Shown: positions 42,097 through 55,744 of the stretch, in pieces | Layout of the letters: every line of letters begins with the position of its first letter | How positions within the stretch are numbered: position 1 is the first letter of the stretch | From: Halochromatium glycolicum | GTDB taxonomy: Bacteria > Pseudomonadota > Gammaproteobacteria > Chromatiales > Chromatiaceae | DNA: 64,000 nt | Reading direction: 5' to 3' | Assembly (NCBI RefSeq): GCF_016584085.1 | Contig: NZ_NRSJ01000018.1 | Location: 55,162 to 119,161 of the forward strand | Translations under genes and position numbers: made by a program | Notes under the pieces: generated by a model | What the model was told of the DNA's origin: nothing | What the model saw: only the letters and a program-made list of their open reading frames with translations | Databases searched by the model: none

Positions 42097-42243
42097 GGTC
42101 AGCATCCGAGGGCCGCGCCGGCTGGCCGCAGCTCGCGCGGCGTTATCGCTACGCCGAAGATGTATTACCAATACCTACGTCGGCATGAGCCGAGCGCGCT
42201 CACTGCTGGTTACGATATCGCTCGGCTGATGCAGGTCTATTGA

Positions 42244-42531
42244 TTATGCCGCCGAAAGCCGCTCGACCTTCAATTCGTTGCGGTGTTGCTCTGCCTGCCA
42301 AAGGTCGTATTGCATTTGCTGGTTCAACCAGCTTTCTGCAGAGGTGTCGAAAGCGATCGATAGGCGGACAGCCATCTCGGGGCTGATGCCGGCCTTGCCG
42401 TCAAGAATGCCGGAGAGTGTCTTGCGACTGACACCGAGGGCCTTGGCCGTATCGGTGACGGATAGGCCGAGCGGGTCGAGACAGAGTTCTCGGAGGATTT
42501 CACCCGGATGCGGCGGGTTGTGCATCTGCAT
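42244..42531 (-). CDS. higA: HigA-type antitoxin (XRE-family HTH)
   Basis: The 95-residue protein starts [20 protein letters not shown], the hallmark N-terminus of HigA/VapI antitoxins. The [23 protein letters not shown] and [20 protein letters not shown] follow, with the typical [15 protein letters not shown] helix. It is the second gene of the pair, 9 bp after higB, the toxin-first order usual for higBA. It neutralises HigB and represses the operon in known systems. Confidence 0.95.
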   Translation of the reverse strand: MQMHNPPHPGEILRELCLDPLGLSVTDTAKALGVSRKTLSGILDGKAGISPEMAVRLSIAFDTSAESWLNQQMQYDLWQAEQHRNELKVERLSAA

Positions 42532-42540
42532 GATCTTCGC

Positions 42541-42819
42541 TCAGTGATAGTCTTCGTAATCGACCACTTCGGCGTGCGTTCCGGAAAACCTGAATGTGAC
42601 CCGCCAGTTGCCGCTCACCTTGACCGACCAGGTTCCTTGTCGGTCGCCTGAGAGCTGGTGTAGGTGCAAGCCCGGCAGGTCCATATCAGAGGGGCTGGCG
42701 GAGGCATTCAGCCGGCCAAGAATCAAGCGCAGCCGCTTGGCATGCTGGGCTTGAATGCCTGACTGCTTCCCCGTGCTGAAGAAGCGCTCGAGGCCCTTGT
42801 GCCTGAAACTCTGGATCAC
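42541..42819 (-). CDS. higB: HigB-type toxin (RelE superfamily mRNase)
   Basis: The start at the GTG at 42817-42819 gives 92 residues (VIQSFRHKGLERFFSTGKQS), the standard HigB length; the longer frame adds an atypical N-terminus. Family segments are GIQAQHAKRLRLILGRLNAS, MDLPGLHLHQLSGDRQGTWS, VKVSGNWRVTFRFSGTHAEV, and the C-terminal VVDYEDYH. HigB cleaves mRNA on the ribosome. The start lies about 55 bp from the second copy of the 83-bp repeat, so the operon's promoter must lie within this short stretch or the repeat. Confidence 0.94.
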   Translation of the reverse strand: MIQSFRHKGLERFFSTGKQSGIQAQHAKRLRLILGRLNASASPSDMDLPGLHLHQLSGDRQGTWSVKVSGNWRVTFRFSGTHAEVVDYEDYH

Positions 42820-43033
42820 GCGGCAGAGTGTGGCTTGTGACGTTACGTCTGGCAAGCGAGAGAGGTGTGCATAGGGGCAGGGGCTCTGGACCGATTACGG
42901 CCGCGAGATCTGCCGTCGCGTGATGGCGATCATCGAGCACGATTTCGGCTGAGCCGATTGAGGATGCGCGCGGCCGGTCGATCCGGTCGACGCGCGTCTC
43001 CCGCGATACCCGCCTAGCGAGTATCATCAAGCA

Positions 43034-44494
43034 ATGGAAAGCGAGCGCAAGAACCGCTGGGCCGGCTTCGTTGTCGGTCCGGCCATCGTGTTCATCGCCC
43101 TGGGGGCGATCTGGAAGAACGAGAACCGCTTCGACTATCACCAAGCGGCGAAGAAGACGCAGCCCGTCGAGTCGGTGCAAGCGCTGGTGCCAGGGCAGCG
43201 TTTCTCCTACACCGGCGGTATGGACCCGCAGCTGACGCTGCCCGGCCAATACGTCGACGCCTTCACCGGTTACCTGGAGGTGCAGCGTAGCGCCGAGATC
43301 GATGCCTGGGAGAAGGACACGGACTCCGATGATCGCGTGACCTGGTCGCGGCGCTGGATGAGTCGTCTCGAGAGCAATTCCCGCAACAGTGGCATCACGC
43401 AGCAGCTCTCGTCGCGCACCTTTAGTCCTGCCCGGTATCAGGTCGGCGGGCTGACTGTCGACGGGTCTCAGATCGAGCTCGTCGACGATGCAGTCAGGAT
43501 ACCCACCGCCGACTTGCAGATCACCGAGGCGGCACTGCAGCGCCGAGACGATTACCTCTACCTATCGAAAGGCGAATCCGACAACCTTGGCGATGAACGG
43601 GTCCGTTACACCGGGATTCCAGTGCCATCGACCGCGACCTATTTCGGCAAGGCGGAGTCGGGCCGCGGTGTGGCAGATACCTCGCAGGCTCGCACGGGCA
43701 TGCTCAACACCCTTATCCAGGACACCGGGGTGCTGCACCACATCGTGGCCGGCGAGCGGGAGACGGCGCTCGCCACCATGGCTGCCCATATCAGCCGGCT
43801 GAAGTGGATCGTGCGCGCCGCGGCTTCTGGCGCCGTCATCATCGGCTTCAATCTGCTCTTTAGCGCGATGCTCGGGTTCCTGTACTCGGTGCCCCTGATT
43901 GGCGGTCTGGCCCGATCAGGCTCGTTCTTGCTCTCACTGGTGTTTGCGCTGCCGCTGATCCTGGTGACGATGCTGGGTGGTTACCTCTACGCCAATCCGC
44001 TCGTCCTCGCGGCGATCGCCGTGCTGATCGTCGCTGGCCTGTTCGCGCTGAACAAGCGCAAGCAGAAGACCCAAAAGGCGGTCTACCGGGACCTGGAAAC
44101 CCAGTACGGCCCGAAGCTGCAAACGCTCTCGATGAAAGAGCTGGAGTTCATCGAGCTGGCCAAGCTGGTCTTCTCCGATGATCACCTCGACCCCAAGGAA
44201 GAGGACTTCCTGCGCCGCTGGTCGCGTCAGCAGGGTTGGAACGATGCCCGTTTCCGCGAGATGTTGGGCAGGGCGAAGGCGCTCGGGGCCGGTGGCCCGC
44301 CGAGCCTCAATGCCACCGAAGAGCAGCTCGAGAACCTGATCCGCCTCGCGCTGGCCGACGGCGACCTGTCGCGCTCGGAGCTGCGGTCCATTCAGCACGC
44401 GGCCAAGCGCCTCGGCTTCGATCAGGGTGAGGTGGCGCGTTTGACCCAGCAGGTGCAGCAGATGGCCACACGCAACGTGGCGCCGTCGATCTGA
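43034..44494 (+). CDS. TMEM43-like membrane protein with C-terminal TerB-like domain
   Basis: The 486-residue protein has an N-terminal membrane segment (FVVGPAIVFIALGAIW). A large TMEM43/DUF1625 ectodomain follows (FSYTGGMDPQLTLPGQYVDA, SGITQQLSSRTFSPARYQVG, RVRYTGIPVPSTATYFG). Next are three hydrophobic helices at about 255-345, then a C-terminal helical TerB-like domain (~365-480; LEFIELAKLVFSDDHLDPKE, ENLIRLALADGDLSRSELRS), whose acidic loops could bind metal. TMEM43 proteins are membrane-bound with poorly known function; a TerB fusion links the membrane part to a stress-response type domain. Confidence 0.8.
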   Translation: MESERKNRWAGFVVGPAIVFIALGAIWKNENRFDYHQAAKKTQPVESVQALVPGQRFSYTGGMDPQLTLPGQYVDAFTGYLEVQRSAEIDAWEKDTDSDDRVTWSRRWMSRLESNSRNSGITQQLSSRTFSPARYQVGGLTVDGSQIELVDDAVRIPTADLQITEAALQRRDDYLYLSKGESDNLGDERVRYTGIPVPSTATYFGKAESGRGVADTSQARTGMLNTLIQDTGVLHHIVAGERETALATMAAHISRLKWIVRAAASGAVIIGFNLLFSAMLGFLYSVPLIGGLARSGSFLLSLVFALPLILVTMLGGYLYANPLVLAAIAVLIVAGLFALNKRKQKTQKAVYRDLETQYGPKLQTLSMKELEFIELAKLVFSDDHLDPKEEDFLRRWSRQQGWNDARFREMLGRAKALGAGGPPSLNATEEQLENLIRLALADGDLSRSELRSIQHAAKRLGFDQGEVARLTQQVQQMATRNVAPSI

Positions 44495-44598
44495 TCAGCC
44501 GATCGCACCCACTTCCTGCGAAATCCGCAGACCAATACGCCTCTGACTATTGGAAAACTGACTATCCTTCGTCCGGAATCGCGTTGGCGTATCCGGTA

Positions 44599-45423
44599 TC
44601 AGTCCACCTGCAAGAAGTCGCTGCCGGCCGGCTGCTCGAAGCGGAACATCGCATAGTCGAGCTGCGGGTTGCGCTCAAGATTGGTGAAGATGAAGCGGGT
44701 GAGCTGGCCGAAGCGGTCTTCCATCAGCAGGGTGTCGAGCTGGTCGTCGATGAACGCGATGCGCAGCTTGGCGACCTCAGTGTCTTCGGTCTTCGGGATC
44801 AGCTCGACCCAGGTGCGGTCGTCGCCCTCGTCGAGGTTGCGCAGCTCGAAATAGTCCTCGACCGGCTGCTCGCTCGCTAGGAGCTGGGCCGGGGTGCCAT
44901 CGAGGATCTTCTTCTGGCTGCTGTGGGTAACCTGCTCGAGCTCCTTGTCATGGACATAGATGCGTTGGCCGTCGGCGACGATCTCCTGCTCGGTCGGGCT
45001 GTCGTAGTCCCAACGGAACCGGTCTGGCCGCAGCAGGTAGAAGGTGCCGGTGGATTCCAGCATCTGGCTGCCGTCATTGCTCAATGTGATCTGCCGAAAG
45101 TCGGCGCTGAGGCTGTTAAGGCCGCTCAGATAGTCCTTGAGCTCGGCGATGCCGTCGGCGAGCGCGAGCGGTGTCCAGAGACAAAGGGTGACCAATGCGA
45201 TAAGGGCATAGCTCCCCCAGCTCTGGCGCCGCGTTGGCGGCTGCTTGTCCGCAGTTCGAGGGCGACTGGCAACCCTGGCGGCGGGCGCAGCGGGGGCATC
45301 CTCCGGGCCGATCGCGAGCTGATCCGAGGCCGGCGCCAGAACGGGCGATGAGGTGGCGCTCGCGGTTGTTGGGACGGCGAGGTGTGGGCGGCTGAGGCGA
45401 CAGCGTTTGCTGGGGGTGTTCAT
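44599..45423 (-). CDS. lolA: Outer-membrane lipoprotein carrier protein LolA, extended N-terminus
   Basis: From the ATG at 45421-45423 the protein has 274 residues, against about 200-210 in most LolA. The mature part (GIAELKDYLSGLNSLSADFR, FYLLRPDRFRWDYDSPTEQE, IYVHDKELEQVTHSSQKK) is classic LolA, which ferries lipoproteins across the periplasm. It is preceded by a hydrophobic signal segment (SYALIALVTLCLWTPLALA) at about 70-90. The first ~70 residues are Ala/Pro/Arg-rich with no known role. No good start lies closer to the signal, so the extension may be real. It follows ftsK by 7 bp, the conserved order. Confidence 0.9.
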   Translation of the reverse strand: MNTPSKRCRLSRPHLAVPTTASATSSPVLAPASDQLAIGPEDAPAAPAARVASRPRTADKQPPTRRQSWGSYALIALVTLCLWTPLALADGIAELKDYLSGLNSLSADFRQITLSNDGSQMLESTGTFYLLRPDRFRWDYDSPTEQEIVADGQRIYVHDKELEQVTHSSQKKILDGTPAQLLASEQPVEDYFELRNLDEGDDRTWVELIPKTEDTEVAKLRIAFIDDQLDTLLMEDRFGQLTRFIFTNLERNPQLDYAMFRFEQPAGSDFLQVD

Positions 45424-45430
45424 GCGTTGA

Positions 45431-48166
45431 TCAATCCTGCGGTGGCGGAGGGGCGAGCACCTCGCGGTTGCCATTGCTCTCGGCGGAGCCGACGATACCG
45501 ATTCGCTCCATTTCCTCGATCATCCGGGCAGCGCGGTTGTAGCCGATCTTGAGGCGCCGCTGGACGCCTGAGATCGAGGCGCGTCGACTCTCGACGACGA
45601 TCTGGACGGCCTCGTCGAACAGTGGGTCCTGATCCTCGACATCGCCGCCGCCTTTTGGTTCCGGATCGATCCCCGGCAGGTGCTCGGATGGCTCCTGCAG
45701 GATGGTCTCGATGTAGTCCGGCTCGCCCTGCTGCTTCAGGAAGTCGACTACGCGATGGACCTCGTGATCGTCGACGAAGGCGCCATGCACCCGCTGCGAG
45801 ATGCTGCCGCCGGGCGGCAGGTAGAGCATGTCGCCGTGGCCGAGCAGGTGCTCGGCGCCCATCTGGTCGAGCACGGTGCGCGAGTCGACCCGGGCCGAGA
45901 CCTTGAACGCCATCCGCGTCGGGATATTGGCCTTGATCAGGCCGGTGAGCACATCCACCGAGGGGCGCTGGGTCGCGAGCAGCAGATGGATGCCCGACGC
46001 GCGCGCCTTCTGCGCCAGCCGGGCGATCAGCTCCTCGACCTTCTTGCCGACCACCATCATCATGTCGGCGAGCTCGTCGATGATGACGACGATGGTCGGC
46101 AGCTTCTCGAGGATCGGGACCTCGGGCGGTTCTTCACCCTCGGCGATCGCGGCATTGACGATGGCGGCATAGCTCGGGTCCGTGATCGGCTGGCCGGCAG
46201 CGATCGCGTCCTGGACCTTGCGGTTGTAGCCGGCGAGGTTGCGCACCCCGAGCGAGGCCATCAGCTTGTAGCGGCGCTCCATCTCGCCGACGCACCAGCG
46301 CAGCGCGTTGGCCGCCTCCTTCATGTCGGTGACCACCGGGGTGAGCAGATGCGGGATACCCTCGTAGACCGAGAGCTCAAGCATCTTCGGGTCGACCATG
46401 ATCAGACGCACATCCTCCGGCGGCGCCTTGTAGACCAGGCTGAGGATCATCGCGTTGATCGCGACCGACTTGCCCGAGCCGGTGGTGCCGGCGATCAGCG
46501 CATGCGGCATCCGGGCGAGATCGGCCACCACCGGCTCGCCGGAGATGTTGGTGCCCATGCCGATGGTCAGCGGCGATTTCGCCTCCTGATAGGTACGCGA
46601 GCCGAGGATCTCGCTCAGGGTGACCATCTCGCGCTGATTGTTCGGGACCTCGAGGCCGATCACCGACTTGCCCGGGATCACCTCGACCACGCGCACGCTG
46701 ATCTTCGAAAGGGCGCGGGCGATATCTTTGCTGAGTCCAGTGATCTTGCTGACCTTCACACCCGGAGCAAGCTCGAGCTCGAACAGGGCGACGACCGGCC
46801 CGGGATGGACCTCGACCACCTCGGCGACGACACCGAACTCGGCTAGGCGTGCCTCGAGCTCGCGCGACATGGTCTCGAGCTGCTCGGGGGTGACCGCATT
46901 GCCGCTGCGCCGCGGCGGGTCGAGCAGATCGAGCGGTGGGCGTTCGCTCGGCGCCGTGCCTGCGGTGGACCGATGAGCGGTTGTTGTTGCCGGATGCGCG
47001 GATGTTGGCTTGGTCCGCGCCGCGGCGGGGGCATCGGCCCAGACCGGCTCGACGGCGGCTGGAGATGGTCCTTCGGTGCGTGCCGTAGCCTGATGGGCTG
47101 CGTTCTGCTCGTGCGCTACCGGTGGCTGTTCGGACTCGCCCGGATCGGGCGCGGTCGGATCGGGCGCGGTCGGATTGGGCGCGGTCGGATTGGGCACGGC
47201 CGGAGAGGTGCTGAAGGATGCCGCGTGGCCAGGCTCGGGCGTAGCGGCCGGGTCCGACTCGATGCCGAGCCGTCTTGGGTCGAGCTCGCCAGGGGCAGGC
47301 GCTTCAAGATAATTGCCGGCCGAGACAGCGTTGACGCCGGAGTCGACGTGGCTTGGCGTCCAAGCGCTCAGATCGTGCGTCCTCGGGGTTTCAGGCAGAC
47401 CGATATCATCGTATGTGAGCCAGTCTCCCACCTCTTGATCCGGTTCCGAGGAGCTCTGCGCTCGTCCTTGAGATCGATCTTGCGGGTATTCCCAATCCTG
47501 GTCGTCAAATCCTCTATCGCGTTGGAGGTATTGGGCCTTGAGATGGTGGATCAGGCGGGGCGGTAGTCGCAGTAGCATGAGCGTGAGGTCGCCGATGCCG
47601 TCGACGATCAGCAGTGGTGAGAGGCCGGTAAACAGCGACAGCCCGATCAGCAGGACGCCGAGCAGCACCAGGGAGCCACCGGCAAGCCCAAAGGCGTGAT
47701 CGACGAGCGTCGCGACCAACAGACCGAGACCGCCTCCGAGCCCGTTCGGCAGCTCACCGAAGCTGCCGGCGAATTGCAGACTGGCCAGACCGGCCCCCGC
47801 CACGATCGTGAAGGCGAGCCCGATCCAGCGCAGCACCAGCCAGTAGAGTTTGGTCTCGGGCTCGGACTCATGCTCACGAAAGAGGAGGTAGGCACTCCAG
47901 ACCAATGCGATCGGGATCAGATAGGCGAAGCCACCGACCAAGAACAGAGCGAGATCGGCGAACCAGGCGCCGAGCCGCCCGCCCGCATTCTGAACCGCGG
48001 TATCCTGAGCCGCGAAGGACCAGCCAGGATCATCCGGGGAATAACTGGCCAACGCTAGCACCAGGTAGAGCGCGACGATGACCAATGCCCAGAGAGCTCC
48101 CTCGCGCCAAGCGCGCTCCAGATAGTCGCTGAGACGGGGATGGCCGAGTCGAGTCGCTTGTTCCAT
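45431..48166 (-). CDS. ftsK: DNA translocase FtsK
   Basis: The 911-residue protein has four N-terminal membrane segments (about 25-185), anchoring it at the septum. A Pro/Ala-rich linker follows that includes a 15-bp tandem repeat in the DNA near 47145-47205, giving [10 protein letters not shown] units. The motor domain has Walker [20 protein letters not shown] and Walker [18 protein letters not shown], with [20 protein letters not shown] nearby. The C-terminal gamma winged helix ([20 protein letters not shown]) reads the KOPS sequences. The enzyme clears the chromosome terminus from the septum and activates XerCD. It is co-directional with lolA. Confidence 0.97.
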   Translation of the reverse strand: MEQATRLGHPRLSDYLERAWREGALWALVIVALYLVLALASYSPDDPGWSFAAQDTAVQNAGGRLGAWFADLALFLVGGFAYLIPIALVWSAYLLFREHESEPETKLYWLVLRWIGLAFTIVAGAGLASLQFAGSFGELPNGLGGGLGLLVATLVDHAFGLAGGSLVLLGVLLIGLSLFTGLSPLLIVDGIGDLTLMLLRLPPRLIHHLKAQYLQRDRGFDDQDWEYPQDRSQGRAQSSSEPDQEVGDWLTYDDIGLPETPRTHDLSAWTPSHVDSGVNAVSAGNYLEAPAPGELDPRRLGIESDPAATPEPGHAASFSTSPAVPNPTAPNPTAPDPTAPDPGESEQPPVAHEQNAAHQATARTEGPSPAAVEPVWADAPAAARTKPTSAHPATTTAHRSTAGTAPSERPPLDLLDPPRRSGNAVTPEQLETMSRELEARLAEFGVVAEVVEVHPGPVVALFELELAPGVKVSKITGLSKDIARALSKISVRVVEVIPGKSVIGLEVPNNQREMVTLSEILGSRTYQEAKSPLTIGMGTNISGEPVVADLARMPHALIAGTTGSGKSVAINAMILSLVYKAPPEDVRLIMVDPKMLELSVYEGIPHLLTPVVTDMKEAANALRWCVGEMERRYKLMASLGVRNLAGYNRKVQDAIAAGQPITDPSYAAIVNAAIAEGEEPPEVPILEKLPTIVVIIDELADMMMVVGKKVEELIARLAQKARASGIHLLLATQRPSVDVLTGLIKANIPTRMAFKVSARVDSRTVLDQMGAEHLLGHGDMLYLPPGGSISQRVHGAFVDDHEVHRVVDFLKQQGEPDYIETILQEPSEHLPGIDPEPKGGGDVEDQDPLFDEAVQIVVESRRASISGVQRRLKIGYNRAARMIEEMERIGIVGSAESNGNREVLAPPPPQD

Positions 48167-48334
48167 AGGTTCCTCCGAAGGTTTGGAAGATTATAGCCTT
48201 AGCGGCGGAACTTCGTCGTGTTTCGATGGTTGATGGGCGCCGATGCGGCTTTACCCGATTCGGGCGTCTGCGTACCATCAGGTTTTCGATGGGCACGCCT
48301 CGCTCGGTGAGTTGACGCGGCCTCATCCCGATGA

Positions 48335-49306
<972 letters not shown>

Positions 49307-49393
49307 GGCGGTCCCGGTGGCCTATGCAGGGGCTATCCAGAGGTATTGCCTCGGAATGTGGCGCGGCCGACATCGCCCGTGTGGGCAGTGCCG

Positions 49394-49690
49394 ATGAAGC
49401 GACATCAGGTTCCAGCGCTTGCTCTGACCCTTTCGGTACCGCTGCTCGGTGTGCTCTGGATCGCCGGAAAGCCGGCCGCGGAGGGGCAGGATGCCGCGCT
49501 GATGGTGCCGCTGCTGGCACTGCTCATCTTTAGTGAGTTCGGGCTCATCTTGAACAGCGTCGGCGTCGCGGCGGGAGTCCTGCACGGGCTTCGTCAGGGC
49601 TGGACTGGTCGGCACGCACTGATGACGATTGGCTGTGCCTTGGCGGCACTGGCGTTCTTGCTCCAGTTGATCCGGTGGTGGCCGCTTTAA
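49394..49690 (+). CDS. Small membrane protein of unknown function
   Basis: The ATG at 49394 (MKRHQVPALALTLSVPLLGV) gives 98 residues with three hydrophobic segments at about 6-23, 33-58 and 77-93, and only short loops. No family is recognised. It stands 90 bp downstream of trxB on the same strand and could be co-transcribed. An in-frame start 16 codons earlier is less likely. Confidence 0.65.
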   Translation: MKRHQVPALALTLSVPLLGVLWIAGKPAAEGQDAALMVPLLALLIFSEFGLILNSVGVAAGVLHGLRQGWTGRHALMTIGCALAALAFLLQLIRWWPL

Positions 49691-49948
49691 TCTGAGCGGC
49701 CATTGCGCCCGACGCTCAGGGGCCGGACCCTGAGTCCAGCAGTGGGCCAGCAGTGGGCCAGCAGTGGGCCAGCAGTGGGCCAGCAGTGGGCCAGCGGTGG
49801 ACAGTGCATCAAGTGGCCCGCCGCCTAAGCGTGCGTGGAACGGATGAGATCGCACGGACTGAGTGATGTCGTGCTCAAGCGGCTGACTTGGCGGTCGGCT
49901 GCGTGGCCCCCATGCTTCGGGGAGGCCCATTCGACTTCTCGCTGAGTG
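49691..49948. other. Intergenic stretch with an 11-bp tandem repeat
   Basis: No coding frame is supported here. The stretch contains five copies of CAGCAGTGGGC from 49737 to 49791 and a partial sixth to 49800. The remaining sequence lacks a clear terminator or promoter. Confidence 0.6.
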
Positions 49949-51148
49949 ATGTATCAGCTTCGCGTTCATCCGTCGATCGCAGAGATCCCTGGCACGGCCT
50001 GGGATGCGCTTGCCGGCGATGACCTTCCTCATCTATGCCATGCCTTCCTGCTGGCGATGGAACGGCACGGCTGTGTCGGAGAGCGTTTCGGCTGGCTGCC
50101 GCGCCATCTTGCGCTCTATGATCAAGATGAACAGTTGGTTGCCGCTGCGCCCGCGTACCTCAAGTTCAACTCCTATGGGGAATTCGTCTTCGATTGGGCT
50201 TGGGCCGATGCGTATCAGCGCGCTGGTCTGCGCTACTATCCAAAGCTTGTGATCGCTTCCCCCTATACCCCGGCAACCGGCCAGCGCGTCCTGACCGGCG
50301 ATGCGCCGAATCGGGCCGAACTGGCCTCGGCCTTGGTGCGCGGCTCGGTTAAGGTGGCCAATGAGCTCGACGTCTCGGGTGTGCACTGGCTGTTCAGTAG
50401 CGAGGAGGAGGTCGATTGGATGCGCGAGGCTGGACTGATGGCCCGTCTGGGCTGCCAGTTCCATTGGACCAACCAGGGGTATGCCGACTTCGATGCACTG
50501 CTGGCGAGCTTCAGTGCCGAAAAGCGCAAGAAGATCAAGCGCGAGCGGCGGCGTGTGACCGAGGCCGGCGTGCGCATCCGGCGGGTGCCCGGCAATGCGG
50601 CAAGCGATGCCGAGTGGGCGGTGTTTCACCGGCTCTACGAGGATACGTTCGATAAGCGCGGCGGCATTCCGACACTGTCGCTGTCGTTTTTCCGCGAGAT
50701 TGGCGAGACCATGGGCGAGAGCACATTGTTGGTGCTGGCTGAGCACGGGGGCGAGATCGTGGCGGCGGCATTCTGTCTGGTTGGCGCTCGCAGCCTTTAC
50801 GGCCGTCACTGGGGCTGTTCGAAGGAGTTCCATAGCCTGCATTTCGAGGCCTGCTACTATCAAGGTCTCGAGCACTGCATCGAGCAAGGACTACAGCGCT
50901 TCGAGCCCGGGGCGCAGGGCGAGCACAAGGTCGCTCGCGGCTTTATGCCGACCCGCACCTGGTCGACCCATTGGCTTGCAGAACCCGCTTTTCGCGAGCC
51001 GATCAGCCATTTCCTTGCGCATGAGATCGATGCGGTTGAGGAATACATCGGCGAGATGGCGGCCCGGAGTCCCTACCGTCAGGCCGATCCGGTGACATCG
51101 AAGGCTGCCGAGCGCTCGGACGCGTCGTCCGCGCGCGCTCGGGGATGA
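49949..51148 (+). CDS. DUF482/FemAB-like GNAT-fold acyltransferase
   Basis: The 399-residue protein ([20 protein letters not shown]; a GTG one codon earlier is possible) matches DUF482, the GNAT-superfamily group described as peptidoglycan-related or FemAB-like. Family segments are [59 protein letters not shown], and [17 protein letters not shown] with [17 protein letters not shown] near the end. Its last bases overlap the next gene, aat (ATGATG and TGA). The conserved order with aat and bpt suggests a link to protein or peptide aminoacylation, but the reaction is unknown. Confidence 0.85.
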   Translation: MYQLRVHPSIAEIPGTAWDALAGDDLPHLCHAFLLAMERHGCVGERFGWLPRHLALYDQDEQLVAAAPAYLKFNSYGEFVFDWAWADAYQRAGLRYYPKLVIASPYTPATGQRVLTGDAPNRAELASALVRGSVKVANELDVSGVHWLFSSEEEVDWMREAGLMARLGCQFHWTNQGYADFDALLASFSAEKRKKIKRERRRVTEAGVRIRRVPGNAASDAEWAVFHRLYEDTFDKRGGIPTLSLSFFREIGETMGESTLLVLAEHGGEIVAAAFCLVGARSLYGRHWGCSKEFHSLHFEACYYQGLEHCIEQGLQRFEPGAQGEHKVARGFMPTRTWSTHWLAEPAFREPISHFLAHEIDAVEEYIGEMAARSPYRQADPVTSKAAERSDASSARARG

Positions 51149-51897
51149 TGCTTCGGTCAGCCATGTCGATGCCCTATCTGCTGGCGCCGAATGATCCCAG
51201 CGGGGCCTTTCCCGATCCGTCTGAGGCCCTGCGCGAGCCGGACGGGCTGCTGGCAGTGGGTGGCGATCTGAGTACCGGGCGCTTGATCAATGCGTACCGC
51301 AATGGGATCTTCCCCTGGTATGGTGAAGGTGATCCGATCCTCTGGTGGTCGCCTGATCCGCGGACTGTCCTGATCCCGAAACGGTTGCACCGCTCACGCA
51401 GTCTGCGCAAACTGCTCAAACAGCGCCGATTCGCAGTGACCATGGACCGTGACTTTCCGGCGGTGATCCGAGCCTGTGCCGGTCCGCGGCTATCTGGCGA
51501 CGGCACTTGGCTTCTACCGGAGATGATCGATGCCTATTGCGCATTGCACGTACATGGGATCGCGCACTCGGTGGAGGCCTGGCAGCAGGGGCGCTTGGTC
51601 GGAGGACTCTATGGCGTCGCAATCGGGGGCGTATTCTTTGGCGAGTCCATGTTCAGCCGAACGGACAATGCGTCCAAGATCGCCCTAGTTCACCTCTGCG
51701 AGCATCTGATCGATCTGGGAGTCGAGTTGATCGATTGCCAGGTGCTGACCGAGCATATGCAGCGCATGGGTGCCGAGTCGATGCCGCGCGAGCGTTTTCT
51801 CTCACGTCTCGCGGAACTACGCGATCGTCCTTTCTGTTGCGGCAGCTGGAACGACGGACGATTGCACTATCCAGGGTTGCGGGCCGCAGTGGCCTAG
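51145..51897 (+). CDS. aat: Leucyl/phenylalanyl-tRNA-protein transferase
   Basis: The 250-residue protein overlaps the upstream gene by 4 bp. Signatures are [60 protein letters not shown], and [20 protein letters not shown]. It adds Leu or Phe from tRNA to the N-terminus of proteins with Arg/Lys ends, making them ClpS-ClpAP substrates. Both clpS and clpA lie 3-4 kb downstream, so the whole N-end-rule route is in this window. The first ATG codons (MMLRSAMSM) leave the exact start open by up to eight residues. Confidence 0.96.
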   Translation: MMLRSAMSMPYLLAPNDPSGAFPDPSEALREPDGLLAVGGDLSTGRLINAYRNGIFPWYGEGDPILWWSPDPRTVLIPKRLHRSRSLRKLLKQRRFAVTMDRDFPAVIRACAGPRLSGDGTWLLPEMIDAYCALHVHGIAHSVEAWQQGRLVGGLYGVAIGGVFFGESMFSRTDNASKIALVHLCEHLIDLGVELIDCQVLTEHMQRMGAESMPRERFLSRLAELRDRPFCCGSWNDGRLHYPGLRAAVA

Positions 51898-51959
51898 CGG
51901 CAGATGCTCGGCGAGACGAGTCATCGAGAGCGTCAGCTAAGGTTGGAGACGATCCGGTT

Positions 51960-52715
51960 ATGAACGCGAACCGCAATCTTCCGGGACATCTGCAGCTCTA
52001 CCTGACCGGAGAGCATGATTGCTCCTATCTCGATGGGCTGCGTGCGCGGACCCTGTTCGTGGACCCGATGGCGCGCATCGACCGCGAGCGCGCACAATGG
52101 CTGCAGCAGATCGGTTTTCGTCGCAGCGGGATGCATTTCTATCGCCCTGCCTGCCGTGGCTGCCAGCGCTGCATCCCGGTGCGCGTGCCGGTAGCCGACC
52201 TGCGCTTGAGCCGCTCGCAACGGCGCAATGCGTCGCGTAACGATGGCGAGGTGCGGATCGCGTTCAAACCGGCGCAGCTACAGCCGGCCCATTATCAGCT
52301 GTACGAGCGGTACATCCTCGCGCGTCATGGCGACGGCGACATGGCAGAGGATGTATCGATCGAAACCTACATGCGTTTCCTACTAAGCCCGTGGGGCGGG
52401 CAGACCTGGTTCATCGAGGCCTATCTCGGTGAGCGGCTGATGTCCGTCGCGGTCACGGATATCTTCTCCGATGGGCTCTCGGCACTCTACACCTTTTTCG
52501 ATCCGGAGCTTTCGGAGCGCGGCCCCGGCACCTATGCGGTGCTGACCCAGGCGCGCGAGGCGGCGCGGCTCGGACTGCGCCACCTCTACCTCGGTTACTG
52601 GATCGAGGAGAGTCCGAAGATGGCCTACAAGGATCGCTTTCGGCCTATCGAGGCTTGGGATGGCCGGGACTGGCTGCGGTTCGAGCGCGGCGAGCCGATT
52701 CGCTTCTGCAAGTGA
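51960..52715 (+). CDS. bpt: Arginyl-tRNA-protein transferase (bacterial Bpt type)
   Basis: The ATG at 51960 (MNANRNLPGHLQLYLTGEHD) gives 251 residues; a longer open frame upstream is an antisense-like extension into aat. Signatures are HFYRPACRGCQRCIPVRVPV, with the conserved cysteine-rich R-transferase motif, SRSQRRNASRND, LYTFFDPELSERGPGTYAVL, and GYWIEESPKMAYKDRFRPIE. Bacterial Bpt transfers Leu to acidic N-termini in the N-end rule. It lies between aat and infA in the conserved order. Confidence 0.95.
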   Translation: MNANRNLPGHLQLYLTGEHDCSYLDGLRARTLFVDPMARIDRERAQWLQQIGFRRSGMHFYRPACRGCQRCIPVRVPVADLRLSRSQRRNASRNDGEVRIAFKPAQLQPAHYQLYERYILARHGDGDMAEDVSIETYMRFLLSPWGGQTWFIEAYLGERLMSVAVTDIFSDGLSALYTFFDPELSERGPGTYAVLTQAREAARLGLRHLYLGYWIEESPKMAYKDRFRPIEAWDGRDWLRFERGEPIRFCK

Positions 52716-52870
52716 GCCGAGAGCGACTGAAGTAGGCTGTGCTCCCATCGGTCTGTGCAGCTGCCTGTGATATACTTCTGTGGTTTTATCGTGGCGACCC
52801 GCCGAAGCGGCCTGGTCGGTGCGTAGAACGCAGCGTCCGCGCGCCACATGACTAACCTGACACCACATTC

Positions 52871-53089
52871 ATGGCAAAAGAAGACGTTATTCAAATGGAA
52901 GGCGTGGTCGTTGAGACCCTGCCGAATACCGTGTTCCGTGTCGAGCTCGAGAATGGTCACACTGTGACCGCCCACATCTCGGGCAAGATGCGCAAGCACT
53001 ACATTCGTATCCTGACGGGCGATAAGGTTACCGTTGAGCTGACCCCTTACGACCTGACCAAGGGGCGCATCACCTATCGCGTCCGCTGA
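52871..53089 (+). CDS. infA: Translation initiation factor IF-1
   Basis: The 72-residue protein is a single S1/OB fold of standard length, with [40 protein letters not shown] and [22 protein letters not shown]-1 occupies the ribosomal A site during initiation. The 155-bp gap before it probably carries its own promoter. It follows the N-end-rule transferases. Confidence 0.98.
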   Translation: MAKEDVIQMEGVVVETLPNTVFRVELENGHTVTAHISGKMRKHYIRILTGDKVTVELTPYDLTKGRITYRVR

Positions 53090-53280
53090 CGCTCGGCCCG
53101 TATAGACGCGGCTAACAGGTCATGACAACCCGAGCTTAACGGTGCGAGCGGGACAGCTCCGATCTCCGGCGTCGGCCCCGGGGGGCGGAGAGGGCTGCAG
53201 CGGCTGCCATTCCGCTGAGCCCATTGAGCACCGCGCGTCAGGGGTGTCACGATCGTTACCGTGACACAACGAGTGTGCCG
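53090..53280. other. Gap between infA and clpA with a convergent hairpin
   Basis: The genes converge here. GTGTCACG at 53244-53251 and its complement CGTGACAC at 53260-53267 form an 8-bp perfect inverted repeat close to the clpA stop. It could stop transcription in both directions, though no T-run follows. Confidence 0.45.
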
Positions 53281-55545
<2,265 letters not shown>

Positions 55546-55744
55546 GGATAGTGACCCCGGGACGTATCGATAACAAAGGTGTCAAGCGCGGGCAGACCAG
55601 TGCGATCGCTCGCGCAGGTCGGCCTCGGTTGTTCGAATTCGCTATGCGTCGGTCGATCGCTGCGACTCGAGCGTGCGACCTGGCGAGCGGGACCCAACCG
55701 GTCCCTGAGCCCGCTGCCTTGGCGGTTGATGGCACGGTCTTCTC

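Noticed and set aside
45680..46846. 388-codon plus-strand frame inside ftsK
   Set aside because: Antisense to the FtsK motor domain, whose motifs are intact; composition typical of a shadow frame.
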